The position numbers and the translations under genes are program-made. Positions 26,972 to 35,347 of a stretch of 64,000 nucleotides of DNA are shown one piece after another; the first letter of the stretch is position 1; the number at the start of each line of letters is the position of its first letter. Origin of the DNA: Sorangium cellulosum (GTDB lineage Bacteria; Myxococcota_A; Polyangia; Polyangiales; Polyangiaceae); assembly GCF_002950945.1 (NCBI RefSeq), contig NZ_CP012673.1:5455001-5519000 (forward strand). The letters run 5' to 3'. The notes under the pieces are model-generated. The model was not told the origin of the DNA, made no database searches, and saw only the letters and a program-made list of their open reading frames with translations.

Positions 26972-28714
26972 TTAAGACGCCCGGAGAGACAGCCGGTTTT
27001 TCCGTGCGGTTGCGGGGCGAGCCGAAGAAACGTTAACCATTTCAATCACTTCTGGATGTTCTGCCACCGCGCTAGGCGCCGGTGTGGCCCAACGCGGGCC
27101 CAACGCGGCCCGGTCGGCCGCCGCTTCGTCCTCTGCCGCGCAGGCAGCCGGTACATCTGCCGATGCCGGCATCTGGCCCTGAGGCGCGGCGCCGAGGGAG
27201 CCTCCGTCGCCCGCCGCCGCGGCCTCCGCTCCCCCCGACAGGCGAGCGCCTCCGACCGCTCGGCCCTGGCCGCGCAGCTCGGGGATCGCCTCATCAAGGG
27301 GCGCGAAGTCTCCCAAGCCGAGCTCCGCGACCTTACGTGCGGCGCGCTTGTAGTGGTGGATCTGGCTGCTCGACTTGTGCCCGGTCCGATCGGAGATCCA
27401 CGTCTCGGTGCGCCCGTTCGCTAGCTTGATGGTGATGAAGGTCGCGCGAGTGTCGTGCAAGCGAATGTTCAACCGAGATTCCGTGGTCTCGAACAGTTCA
27501 GGCCTTTCGATACCGGCGCAACGCAGGTGATTTCGAAAGCTATTCGCCCCATCACGACCGGGTAAGGGTAGCCCGCTTGGCCTAGAGAAAACACGCTCCT
27601 TTGGGGGACACATCGCAAAGTAGACGCGCAGCGCGCGCACGACATCGGGCGAGAGCGCCCACGCGCGCGGGTCATCGGTCTTGTTCTCGTCAAGAACTAT
27701 GGCGCCTCGCTCGAGATCCAGATCAGACGGCTCCAACCTGCCTGCTTCGTCTGCACGCATTCCCTCACGGATCAGAAACCCATAATAGATCCGATAAGAT
27801 AGTGGAATATCCACCGCGGCCATGAGGCGCCTATCCTCGTCGGGGTACAGAGAGCTTTTGGCCTTGTTGTTGTCCGCCTTGGGAATCCATCCACGTGGTA
27901 ACGGATTATTCGATATGATACGCGCCGGATAGGTCGCGAGCGCGAGTATTCGGTGAATAATTTTTGCGACGCCTTGACGCGAAGAGGCCCCAAGATGTGC
28001 CGGCAACATAGAGACTGCGCGATCCGCGTGGTCGACCGTGAAGCGAGGAAGAGGGACGGGGCCGAGCACTCCCAGAACATGATTCAGCTTATGTCGGTAC
28101 TGTTCCGGATGTCGAAGTGGTTTCACATGCAGCGGGTACTGGTCAGCAAGCTGGCCAGTTAGCACCCGCTCAGCGAACTCGGCGAAGGTGGTGTCCCCGG
28201 ATGAGCGGGGACGCGCCTCGCCCTTGCACAGCTGGTCGATCGCGAGCCGAACATCGCGGAGCGCGGTCCCCTCGCGCGCGGCAGCCTGCTCCAGCAGCGG
28301 CACGCCGACCACAACCTGCCCGGCGGCGAGCAGGCGCCCGGCGAACTCGGACAGCACCTCCAGCCGCCCGTTGGCTTCTTGCTCGGTCCGGCACGTCGGC
28401 AGGCTGAACGTGCATCGCCCGGCCTCGCCGAGGCTGAGGCGTGCGGTCCACGTCCTCCCGCGCAGCCGCACGGAGCCGGAGCCGTTGGCGCGCTTCTCTC
28501 CTGCTGCGCCGACTGCCGGCTTCGGGCGGTCCGTCGGGCTCGCCGGGCCCGGCAAACCCGCACCGGGCGCAGCTTTCTCCGTCGGCGGCGACGGGCGCCC
28601 GGCAGAGCGGCTCGAACGCGTCCGCCGGTCGGTCGATGTGGATGCGGAAGGGGGCGATGAAGGGACGGCAGGCGAGCGCTTGGCGCGCGCCCGCCGCTGC
28701 GGTACGTCGGTCAT
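26972..28714 (-). CDS. Tyrosine recombinase (site-specific integrase)
   Basis: A 580-residue phage-type integrase. After a low-complexity N-terminus, residues ~75-110 look like an arm-binding region (GSGSVRLRGRTWTARLSLG) and ~175-270 like a SAM-like core-binding domain. The catalytic residues are R320 (GMRADEAGRL), H420-x-x-R423 (LHDTRATF), a His in TGHKSSSQ, and nucleophile Y455 (HHYKR). A 125-residue Ala-rich tail follows. Start ATG 28714 (MTDVPQ). It defines an integrated element and is followed by an HTH gene; neither an attP core nor matching tRNA could be found next to it. Confidence 0.92.
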   Translation of the reverse strand: MTDVPQRRARAKRSPAVPSSPPSASTSTDRRTRSSRSAGRPSPPTEKAAPGAGLPGPASPTDRPKPAVGAAGEKRANGSGSVRLRGRTWTARLSLGEAGRCTFSLPTCRTEQEANGRLEVLSEFAGRLLAAGQVVVGVPLLEQAAAREGTALRDVRLAIDQLCKGEARPRSSGDTTFAEFAERVLTGQLADQYPLHVKPLRHPEQYRHKLNHVLGVLGPVPLPRFTVDHADRAVSMLPAHLGASSRQGVAKIIHRILALATYPARIISNNPLPRGWIPKADNNKAKSSLYPDEDRRLMAAVDIPLSYRIYYGFLIREGMRADEAGRLEPSDLDLERGAIVLDENKTDDPRAWALSPDVVRALRVYFAMCPPKERVFSRPSGLPLPGRDGANSFRNHLRCAGIERPELFETTESRLNIRLHDTRATFITIKLANGRTETWISDRTGHKSSSQIHHYKRAARKVAELGLGDFAPLDEAIPELRGQGRAVGGARLSGGAEAAAAGDGGSLGAAPQGQMPASADVPAACAAEDEAAADRAALGPRWATPAPSAVAEHPEVIEMVNVSSARPATARKNRLSLRAS

Positions 28715-28784
28715 GGATCGGTCTCCGGTGATGCGGGGGTCGATCAAGGGCTCGTCCGGCGTGCTACCGCCGAGCGAGCCCGCT

Positions 28785-29312
28785 CTACTTCGGCGGCAGC
28801 CTACCACGGCTTGCACGTTCAGGAGGGGCGCTAGCTCGGCCGGTGCGCGAGCATCGGACAGGTTCGAGACCGGCAGCAGCCAGGACGGCCGCAACCCGCG
28901 TGCGCTCGTCCTCCTCTGCGGCGCTGCGCGACGCCGGCTCCTCGGCCAGCGCCAGCAGGTAGGCGACGAACGCTTCGCGCGAGACCAGGCGCAGCTTGCC
29001 GAGCTTCGTGACCGGCAGGGGGAAGCCCGGTGCGCGGATCGTGTCGAGGAAGACACGCGCCGGGATGCCGGTGACTGCCTCGACGTTCTTCTGCGAGAGC
29101 GTCTCCGGCGGCGCCGCCGTGATCGTGAGCCCGTCCAGCGGGATCGCGAGCGTCGCGGTGGCCGTCGCCGTCGCGGGCTGGTCGGTCACCTTGCGGCCGA
29201 ACCGTCCGCCGGCGGGTGTCTCGAGGACCTGAGCCTGGACGGCGAGCATGCCGCTGTCCGCCTGACGCAGAGCAAGCTGTGTCGATGCACGCGCGAGCGC
29301 TGCTCGTGCCAT
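28785..29312 (-). CDS. HTH protein, possible excisionase or regulator
   Basis: A 175-residue protein whose central segment (LSQKNVEAVTGIPARVFLDT, then LPVTKLGKLRLVSREAFVAYL) has the shape of an excisionase/MerR-like winged helix that reads a promoter or attachment site. The N-terminal third is Ala/Thr-rich and the C-terminus is basic. ATG 29312 has GGAGGTAAGG upstream. It is immediately upstream of and cotranscribed with the recombinase (70-bp gap), the usual position for a directionality factor. HTH assignment is by pattern only. Confidence 0.72.
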   Translation of the reverse strand: MARAALARASTQLALRQADSGMLAVQAQVLETPAGGRFGRKVTDQPATATATATLAIPLDGLTITAAPPETLSQKNVEAVTGIPARVFLDTIRAPGFPLPVTKLGKLRLVSREAFVAYLLALAEEPASRSAAEEDERTRVAAVLAAAGLEPVRCSRTGRASAPPERASRGRLPPK

Positions 29313-29375
29313 GCCTTACCTCCATGCGTTTTGAGTTCGCGCGCAACCGTGACCGACGCCGCCAGAGGAGGCCCG

Positions 29376-29564
29376 AAAAGGTAACTCTGCACAAAAGGTA
29401 ACTCGACACGAGATACCCTTGTAGGCTCGTCGGGCAAACCGTTGGCGTGTCGGGGGGTTAGGTGTTCTGGCAAGCGCCTCCGAGGGGCCGAAAAGGGGGG
29501 TAACCGAAGGGGTCAATTTGGTAATTCTGAGCGCCCCCGCGATCGGCGCGTCGGGCAGACCGTT
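29376..29564. repeat. Direct-repeat cluster upstream of recombination genes
   Basis: AAAAGGTAACTC occurs at 29376-29387 and 29393-29404 (17-bp period). A second pair, CGTCGGGCA-x-ACCGTT, is at 29428-29443 and 29549-29564 with one mismatch. Additional GGTAAC and GGTAAT words lie between (near 29500 and 29521). The cluster is just upstream of the HTH/recombinase operon, where arm-type integrase or excisionase sites are expected. Confidence 0.55.
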
Positions 29565-29752
29565 ACCCGCGCGCCCGCATCGAGACGCGCCACGACGAGC
29601 AGGATCTCGTCGCGACGCGTCCGCGGCGCCCGTGTAGGACGCCCAACCACCTCAGTACGGAAGATCGGCAACCGGTCGACCCGCGGCGCGCTCTCAACGG
29701 TCGTCGGCTCGTCCTCGGCAGCCGCCGCGGTCGTCCCGCCGACGGCCGACAT
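29513..29752 (-). CDS. Small hypothetical protein
   Basis: A possible 79-residue Arg- and Ala-rich product with no homology I recognise and no clear ribosome site. It overlaps the repeat cluster at its 3' end. Codon choice is compatible with coding, but two other minus frames are also open here, so confidence is low. Confidence 0.3.
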   Translation of the reverse strand: MSAVGGTTAAAAEDEPTTVESAPRVDRLPIFRTEVVGRPTRAPRTRRDEILLVVARLDAGARVTVCPTRRSRGRSELPN

Positions 29753-30002
29753 CCCGCCTGCGGGCGCCGCCTTGACCGCCCGCGGCCGCGGTACTTCCCG
29801 CTACCAGCAGGAACATACGGCGGCCGCCTGTCATCCCCGCTCGTGGCGCCGTTCGGGCCTTTGTAGACTCTGCCCGGCGCCGGATCGCGCACGCCCGCGT
29901 GCTCGTCTATGAGGGCTTCGCCGCCTTGACCCGCTCCGCGATCCGCATCGCAAGCAGCAAGACGGCGTCGATCGTATTGGTCTGGTAGGGGCCGGAGCAT
30001 GA

Positions 30003-30221
30003 TCACAGGCGCCCTCGTGCCCGCTCGATGCGCTCGAAGTCGTCGAACGTGAGCGGCGCCGCTGAGGCATCCGGGATCCCCCGCCTGGCTCGGTGGCGCG
30101 CGCGAGCTTCATCTTTACGATGTTTGCACAGCGGGCATCGATACGCAGGTTCCCAGCGTACTCCGCAGTCCGCACACTGGCCGTTGTTGCGCCGCTGTGC
30201 GCGGAGCTCTGCTCGTGTCAT
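30003..30221 (-). CDS. Small zinc-ribbon protein
   Basis: A 72-residue protein with C16-x2-C19 and C29-x2-C32 (QCADCG and CPLCKH), a four-Cys zinc ribbon embedded in a basic segment (RAELRAQRRNNG, RARHRARRG). ATG 30221 has AGGAG at 5-nt spacing, which decides the start; the frame extends 43 codons upstream. After the stop, the same frame continues for another ~33 codons (TNTIDAVLLLAMRIAERVKA) before the next stop, so the gene may have been shortened by a point mutation. Such short zinc proteins are common in phage and plasmid modules. Confidence 0.75.
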   Translation of the reverse strand: MTRAELRAQRRNNGQCADCGVRWEPAYRCPLCKHRKDEARARHRARRGIPDASAAPLTFDDFERIERARGRL

Positions 30222-30767
30222 CGCATCTCCTGAGTCGCCCTGACGGCGACGAAAGAGTTGGTAGTGCGCTCGATAAGGCCCACGCGGCGTCGTCGGTGGA
30301 TTCCCACCGGCACTGACGCGCACTCGGGCGATGGGCCTCTCGGTGCTCAATAAGTATCGTTCAGCGCGGAGGCAGACAACTTGCGAAAACTAACGCACAC
30401 GACGAGAGCTCGAGACGGAGGCTAAAAATTGGGTGCCGAGGTTTCCCTGGATCCCGTAATCCTAGGTCATTGAACGTCCTATGTACTCGAGATTTCACGG
30501 TGGTGAAGGCTGCGAAGTAGCCTCCACCACCGGCGGGGTTCGGCTGCCGCCCGTGTGTTCGACTTTCGGACTCCGGGCTTCCGCAGTCTCAACTTGTGGA
30601 CAAAGATGAACTGTCCAGCCTTCTGAGCCCGGAGGAAGGCCGTCGTCGCTCACGCGCACGCGTCTACGGTGCCCTCACGGAAGCCCTGGCGCTGTTGGAG
30701 CTGCCGCACGCAGCAGTGCTGCCGATTGTGGTGGCGTGCCGTCGAGGCGGGGAAGGCGTAGCCGGCG
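30222..30767. other. Non-coding gap at the end of the 12-gene operon
   Basis: A 546-bp interval between the last gene of the minus-strand operon and the zinc-ribbon gene, with several AT-richer patches. No ORF in it is convincing. Its most notable feature is the hairpin at 30499-30531, listed separately. Confidence 0.45.
30499..30531. other. Strong 13-bp hairpin in the intergenic gap
   Basis: GGTGGTGAAGGCT and AGCCTCCACCACC pair with a single A-C mismatch around a 7-nt loop (GCGAAGT). It lacks a T-tract on either strand, so a classical terminator is unlikely. A structured RNA, processing site or recombination site are alternatives. Confidence 0.55.
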
Positions 30768-30965
30768 CTACAGCCGTCGCGCTCGCGCCCGGCGCGGCTG
30801 CACCGGTGCGCGCTTCTTCGGCGCTGCCTTCCGCTTCCGCGGCTTCTGCCGCACCTTCTGCACTCGCACGCGCGACTTGATGCCTGACGCAGCCCGTAGC
30901 ACGCGCTCCAGCCGCGTCGGCGGAATCAGCGCGTCGAACATAAGCCGCAGTCTGACCGGGTCCAC
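30768..30965 (-). CDS. Small basic protein, last gene of phage-like operon
   Basis: A 65-residue product: an N-terminal amphipathic half (DPVRLRLMFDALIPPTRLERVLRAA) and a strongly basic C-terminal half rich in Lys, Arg and Pro. It begins 3 bp after the preceding stop, so it is part of the operon. The basic tail suggests nucleic-acid binding. Not recognised. Confidence 0.6.
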   Translation of the reverse strand: MDPVRLRLMFDALIPPTRLERVLRAASGIKSRVRVQKVRQKPRKRKAAPKKRAPVQPRRARARRL

Positions 30966-30968
30966 CGG

Positions 30969-31613
30969 TCACCTCTTGCGGCGCGACGGCGCGCGCTTCT
31001 TCGGCGCCTTCTGGGGCTTCCTCGTCGTGAGGAGGCGCTTCACGTCCCGCACTTCGCGCTCCAGAGCGGACTCCGCCTTCGCCGGGCGGCAGACGTAGGT
31101 CACCCCCCGCACCACGCGCGGCCCGCGCTTGGGCGCCGTCGCGCGCGCCTTCCGCGGGGCTCTCTTCCTCGCCGGCTTCGGCGCCTCGGGGGCCGCGCGT
31201 GCGGTTCGGGTGCGCACCTTCGCGGCGCGCGCCGTCGGCGTCACCTCGACGGCCCTCGGCGTGTTCGCCTTCCGCGCGGTGCTGCGCTTCCGCGGCGTGC
31301 TCCGCTCGGGCGTGCGCCTCGGCCGCACGGTGGTAGTCGTCGCGCGCTCCGTGGTCGTGCGCCTCGGCACCACCGGCCACCCGGCAAGCGGCCTGCTCCC
31401 CGCTAACACCAGCCCGCGGCCCGGCGCCCCAGGCGTTCCCGCCGGCAGGAGCAGCGGCGCCGGGCGCCCTGGCGGCAGACGGAGCGGCCGCGCCGGGAGC
31501 TCGTTCACCTCGGCCTGCACTTCGATCGCGCGCCCGCGGCGGGGCTTGCCCTTGCCCTTCCGGCGGCGTTTCCCGCCTCCCTCCACGTCTAGCAACGACA
31601 TTTGCTCCTTCAT
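30969..31613 (-). CDS. Highly basic Lys/Arg/Ala protein, histone-H1-like
   Basis: A 214-residue protein of extreme basicity. A KRRRKGKGKPRRGR patch lies near residue 18, a Pro/Leu-rich middle follows, then ~100 residues dominated by Arg, Lys, Thr, Ala and Pro (for example RKRAPRKARATAPKRG), resembling the C-terminal tails of histone H1/HU-like or phage internal DNA-condensing proteins. ATG 31613 overlaps the upstream stop (ATGA). In a putative virion operon this is the most likely DNA-binding component; function inferred from composition only. Confidence 0.75.
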   Translation of the reverse strand: MKEQMSLLDVEGGGKRRRKGKGKPRRGRAIEVQAEVNELPARPLRLPPGRPAPLLLPAGTPGAPGRGLVLAGSRPLAGWPVVPRRTTTERATTTTVRPRRTPERSTPRKRSTARKANTPRAVEVTPTARAAKVRTRTARAAPEAPKPARKRAPRKARATAPKRGPRVVRGVTYVCRPAKAESALEREVRDVKRLLTTRKPQKAPKKRAPSRRKR

Positions 31614-32557
31614 GACGCCTCCTCGGCTCCACTGATCCCTTCGAACCAGGGCCGCACGAGGGCGGCCCACACCTTCGGCGCGAGCTCGGTCGCGTGCCCC
31701 GCGTGGCTGTAGCGGGCGCCGTAGTCGAGCAGGTGCACGCCGCCGCCTCCCCAGCTGCGCTCCGGCGCGGGCAGGCCCGCCAATGCTTCCTCGCCGAGGC
31801 GCACCCGACCGCCGAGCGCGCGCGCGATTGCGGCCAAGGTCTGCGCCCCGGTCGGGTGCTGCTTGTTTGGCGCGCTGCTCGCCGTGGCCAGGAACAGGCG
31901 CGCGCCGCCCGCCGCCTCGGCCGCGTAGTCCACGAGCGACCCGATCGGCGCCGCGAGCTCGTGCGCGCGGTCGGTCCACTCCGTCGTGTAGGTCGCGTCC
32001 GCGAGCACCACGGCCGCGACTTCGGCCCGGTCGCGCGGGTGGGCGAGCAGGCGCTTGACGATGTGCCCGCCGGCCGAGAAGGCTGCGACCACCAGCGGCC
32101 CCGCCGGCAGTCCGAGCGCGCGCCGGCAGCCCGGAAGGCGCCTCCCGTCGCCATCGAGCCAGCTGTCCGCGATCTGGCTGCACGAGGGCGAGCCGTCGCC
32201 CGTACATGTCCGGTGCACCACGGGCACGCCCGCGAGCTCGGCGCCCGCGACCTGCGCCGAGCTCACGGGCCCGAGCCACGCGACGGCTACGGGACGCGGC
32301 CGCACATGGACAGAGCTCGTTCGCCCGGACGGCTCACTCGCGCCCGGCGTGTCCTGGCCCCGGCTCTTCGCGATGACAGTGCCGATCACGCCCGCTGCGA
32401 ACGCAACTCCCCCCACGGCGACTTTGACTCGATGGCGCGCGAGCTCGTGCGCGGTCGCAGGTGAGACGCCGAGGGCGCGGAAGCGACGGGACCAGGTATC
32501 GATCGCCCGCGCCTCGCGGGTCGTGTGCGGCGGCGGCAGCGGCGCGAAGCGCGTCAC
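31610..32557 (-). CDS. Membrane-anchored alpha/beta-hydrolase-like protein
   Basis: A 315-residue protein with one transmembrane helix (residues ~45-63) followed by an extracytoplasmic domain of ~250 residues. The nucleophile motif F-S161-A-G-G sits after a hydrophobic strand (GPLVVAAF), a VVLADATY strand supplies a possible Asp, and YSHAGHATEL near residue 287 a possible His, consistent with a serine hydrolase triad. The GTG start and the ATGA at its end both overlap neighbours by 4 bp. It may cleave lipid or cell-wall esters during entry or exit of the element. Confidence 0.8.
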   Translation of the reverse strand: MTRFAPLPPPHTTREARAIDTWSRRFRALGVSPATAHELARHRVKVAVGGVAFAAGVIGTVIAKSRGQDTPGASEPSGRTSSVHVRPRPVAVAWLGPVSSAQVAGAELAGVPVVHRTCTGDGSPSCSQIADSWLDGDGRRLPGCRRALGLPAGPLVVAAFSAGGHIVKRLLAHPRDRAEVAAVVLADATYTTEWTDRAHELAAPIGSLVDYAAEAAGGARLFLATASSAPNKQHPTGAQTLAAIARALGGRVRLGEEALAGLPAPERSWGGGGVHLLDYGARYSHAGHATELAPKVWAALVRPWFEGISGAEEAS

Positions 32558-33093
32558 CGCGGCCTCCGCTTGCGCCGCGTGGCCTCGACCACCCGGTGCA
32601 CTCCGTAGAGGGTGAGTCCTCCCGCCGCGGCCCCGGCGCCGAGCTGCACGCCCCGTGGCAGGCCCTTGAACGCCTGGACCGCGCCCTTCGCCAGGTCGGG
32701 CAGGGTGTTCGGGCCGATCACCGACGGCGGAATCCCCACGGCCGTTGCAGCGCGGCTCACCGCCGCCGCCGCCTTCAGTGGCCCGGTAGCGTCTTCGATG
32801 CTCGGGACCCGCACCTGCGGGCCGCCGCCGGCGAAACCCTTCTCGCGCGCGTACTCCTCGGCCACCTTGAGATCGGCCGACATCGCCGACAGCGCGGTCA
32901 CGTCCTCGTCGCCGGCCTCCCACTTCGCCGAGAACTCCCGCCACGCGTCGAGTTGAAAGCGGACGTTCGGGAGCTTGTCCACCACGCCCCAGGCGAGGAG
33001 GGCATCCCAGCGCCGCCGCAACTCGACGTAGGTCTCCTTTGCCTCCTGCGAGACCCACCACGCGCCAACATCACCCTCTTCGTTGTTCCTCAT
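32554..33093 (-). CDS. Unknown protein with C-terminal hydrophobic segment
   Basis: A 179-residue protein not recognised. The N-terminal ~85 residues are helical and Trp-rich (GAWWVSQEAKETYVELRRRW). The C-terminal third has a Gly/Ala-rich hydrophobic stretch (VQLGAGAAAGGLTLYGVH) ending in a basic cluster, suggestive of a membrane helix. ATG 33093 overlaps the upstream stop by 4 bp (ATGA), and its own stop overlaps the next GTG. Confidence 0.8.
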   Translation of the reverse strand: MRNNEEGDVGAWWVSQEAKETYVELRRRWDALLAWGVVDKLPNVRFQLDAWREFSAKWEAGDEDVTALSAMSADLKVAEEYAREKGFAGGGPQVRVPSIEDATGPLKAAAAVSRAATAVGIPPSVIGPNTLPDLAKGAVQAFKGLPRGVQLGAGAAAGGLTLYGVHRVVEATRRKRRPR

Positions 33094-34922
33094 CGCAGCA
33101 CCTCCACGAGCCACGGCGGCAACGCGCCGCCGAGAAGCAGTTCCGAGCCCCGCGCGAGCTCGTCCACCAGGTCGATCGCCTCGCCGTCCCGCGTCGCTTG
33201 GCGGTGCACCGGCGCCCAGAGCTGAGACCAGTCCTTGTGCGCGTCGTCATGCGCGTGGCCCGGCCGCTGCCACACGGCGCCGCCCTCACGCCGCAGGCCG
33301 TAGTTCACCGCCTGTCGTTCCTTGAGCTGCGGCTCGAGGATCCACTCCTTCCACGGGCCATCCAGGAGCGCGGCGGACTTCGGCCCGATCCGCTTGCTCC
33401 ACTCGCGCGCCTGCGCCTCGAGCGTGGGGAAGCGTTCTAGCAGGGCAGGTAAGCCAGGGGGGCCGAGCGGTGCGAGCACCACCCGCCGCGCCGCGGCCTG
33501 CCAGCGCGCGTCGCAGATCGCACGCGTCGGCGGAAGGTAGTGCGACGTCCGGCAGAGCTCGAGCACCTCGCGGAACGTGACCGGCAGCCGCACGCCCCGC
33601 ACGCTCAGCGCGTCGGTGGCGACGCGCAGCCGGTACGGGCCGAGCTCCAGCTCGGTCCAGTACACGTTGTCCACGAGCCCCTCTTTCCACCCCTCCACCA
33701 CGCTCGGCAGCGGCAGGGCGGCCGGCGCTCCGGCCACCGCGCTGCCCGCGTCGGGCAGCGCCCACGGGCGCTCGGCGTTGCGGGCGCCGGCGCGGATCGA
33801 CACGTGAAGGTGGCGCGTGTGCGGGTTCGTCCCGTCGTACGGACGCCACGCGCCGCCCTGGATCTGGCGGTTCGCGATGCGCTTGTTCCAGATCACGTAC
33901 GTCACGCGCGGGTCGGCGAGCAGCCGCTCAGCGAGCGCGTCGAGGTCGGGGCCCCGTTCTGGATCGTGCGTCACGTCGAGCGCGTTGCCCTCGTTGTGGT
34001 CGCTCTTCCTCGCCTGGTGCGCGGCGTCGCCCAGGAGGCCGTCGCTCGCGCGGCTCCGGCCAGGCCAGCGCTCGTTGAGCTGGCGCACGAGGGCCCGGAG
34101 CGCCGGGGCCACCTGCGCAGGTGGTGCCGGTGGCGGACCGGAGACCTGGGGCGCAGGGCGCGCGTTCTGCGCGGCAGGCGTCGGAGCGTCGACCAGCTGT
34201 CCTCCGATCGTGACCCACTTGCCCTTCGCGCGGCCCTCGACATCGCGCACGACACGCTCGACGTCAGCCCACGTGAAGAAGCCTTTTTTCTCGTTCGCGT
34301 TCGGGTGGTCGAAGCCTGGGTTCGCGGCGTAGACCGCGCCCTTAGTCAAGGTGACGCCAGGCACCACGGGCTCTTTGCTGTCCCGCACCGCGATCTGAGC
34401 GTCGAGCGGCAGGCCCACGGCGGCGGGCAGGAAGTTCCGCTTGTACACGTCGAACGCGCTCCATGACGGCGAGCGCCCCGCGAGCCGAGCGAAGTAGGGG
34501 CGCACGAGTTCGCGCAGCTGTCGCTCCGCGCTCCACGTGCGCGCAGCCCACACGCGCTCGGGCGTGTCGAGCCCCGGCAGGCCTGCGCGCTCGGTCACCT
34601 GGTTCAGTCCCGCGCGCGGCGTCCCCGTGGCCAAGCGCGGCGCGCCCGGATCCCAGCCGCTCTCGAGCTCGATCACGGTCGCGAGCGCCGCTGGCGACAG
34701 ATTGAGCTCGGAGGCGACCTCCAAGAGCGTCGTGCGCACCGCGGGCGTCGCGCTCACCAGCCCGCGGTAGGCCGGCGCGACGGGCGTGCTTTCGTCGGCC
34801 GCACTGTCCGGCGTGCCCGCGCCGAGAGCACGCCGCGCCCGGTGCCGGACGTACGCCAGCCCCGCCGGAAGCCCGGCGGAGGCCACGTAGCCCAGGCCGA
34901 CGAGGATCGTCAGCGGTTCCAC
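33090..34922 (-). CDS. Two-headed cell-wall hydrolase (lytic transglycosylase + M15-like)
   Basis: A 610-residue protein. A membrane helix at residues ~3-25 precedes a lytic-transglycosylase-like domain with catalytic E85/E87 region ATVIELESGWDP and a GLNQVT block. Residues ~280-385 form an M15-type peptidase: the zinc motif SxHxxGxAxD is exact at S307, H309, G312, A314 and D316, and the second ligand pair is RHLHVS near residue 372. A C-terminal ~200-residue domain (DALSVRGVRLPVT...QAVNYGLRREG) is of a type I have seen in other bacterial proteins but cannot name. Virion-associated or membrane-tethered wall hydrolases with this plan serve entry or assembly in phages. GTG 34922 start. Confidence 0.88.
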   Translation of the reverse strand: MEPLTILVGLGYVASAGLPAGLAYVRHRARRALGAGTPDSAADESTPVAPAYRGLVSATPAVRTTLLEVASELNLSPAALATVIELESGWDPGAPRLATGTPRAGLNQVTERAGLPGLDTPERVWAARTWSAERQLRELVRPYFARLAGRSPSWSAFDVYKRNFLPAAVGLPLDAQIAVRDSKEPVVPGVTLTKGAVYAANPGFDHPNANEKKGFFTWADVERVVRDVEGRAKGKWVTIGGQLVDAPTPAAQNARPAPQVSGPPPAPPAQVAPALRALVRQLNERWPGRSRASDGLLGDAAHQARKSDHNEGNALDVTHDPERGPDLDALAERLLADPRVTYVIWNKRIANRQIQGGAWRPYDGTNPHTRHLHVSIRAGARNAERPWALPDAGSAVAGAPAALPLPSVVEGWKEGLVDNVYWTELELGPYRLRVATDALSVRGVRLPVTFREVLELCRTSHYLPPTRAICDARWQAAARRVVLAPLGPPGLPALLERFPTLEAQAREWSKRIGPKSAALLDGPWKEWILEPQLKERQAVNYGLRREGGAVWQRPGHAHDDAHKDWSQLWAPVHRQATRDGEAIDLVDELARGSELLLGGALPPWLVEVLR

Positions 34923-35311
34923 AGCGCCCGCGCCCGCGTCCAGAACTCGCGCACCCGCGGCGCCACCTCTCGCCCGAAGCGCAAAACGTCCGCGACCAGG
35001 GCCGCGGCCTCCGGATCGAGGTGCGCCGTCGGCAGGCCTCCGTAGAACGCCGGGACCTCAACCGGCGGCTTCGGCGCCGCTGCCTCGGGCGCGCGGGCGC
35101 GCTCGTCGCTCTCCTTGCCCTTGCGCCCCTCCCGGCTCGTCTGCGGCTCGCGGGTCTCCTGCTTCACCTGCGGCGCCTTGGCGGCGCCGTGCGCCTCCGT
35201 GGACTCGCTGTTCGCACGGTGCTTGTCGACCTCCTCGACCGTGCCGCAGCTCGCACACATGCGGTGACCGTTCACGAACGTTTGCGGCCCACTGCACACA
35301 GAACACATCAT
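34910..35311 (-). CDS. Zinc-ribbon protein with hydrophilic linker
   Basis: A 133-residue protein. The N-terminus is a four-Cys zinc ribbon (C4-x2-C7 and C19-x2-C22: CSVC and CASC). A ~65-residue highly charged, probably disordered linker follows, then a ~40-residue helical domain (PEAAALVADVLRFGREVAPRVREFWTRARALW). ATG 35311 has AAGGAAGG upstream. It overlaps the start of the wall hydrolase by 13 bp. Function unknown. Confidence 0.8.
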   Translation of the reverse strand: MMCSVCSGPQTFVNGHRMCASCGTVEEVDKHRANSESTEAHGAAKAPQVKQETREPQTSREGRKGKESDERARAPEAAAPKPPVEVPAFYGGLPTAHLDPEAAALVADVLRFGREVAPRVREFWTRARALWNR

Positions 35312-35347
35312 GGGTTCACCTTCCTTCGGTCTTCTCTTCGACGCGTC

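Noticed and set aside
30664-32154. 496-codon minus frame overlapping the hydrolase and basic-protein genes
   Set aside because: Real genes there show 4-bp start/stop overlaps and domain motifs in other frames; this is an Arg/Ala shadow.
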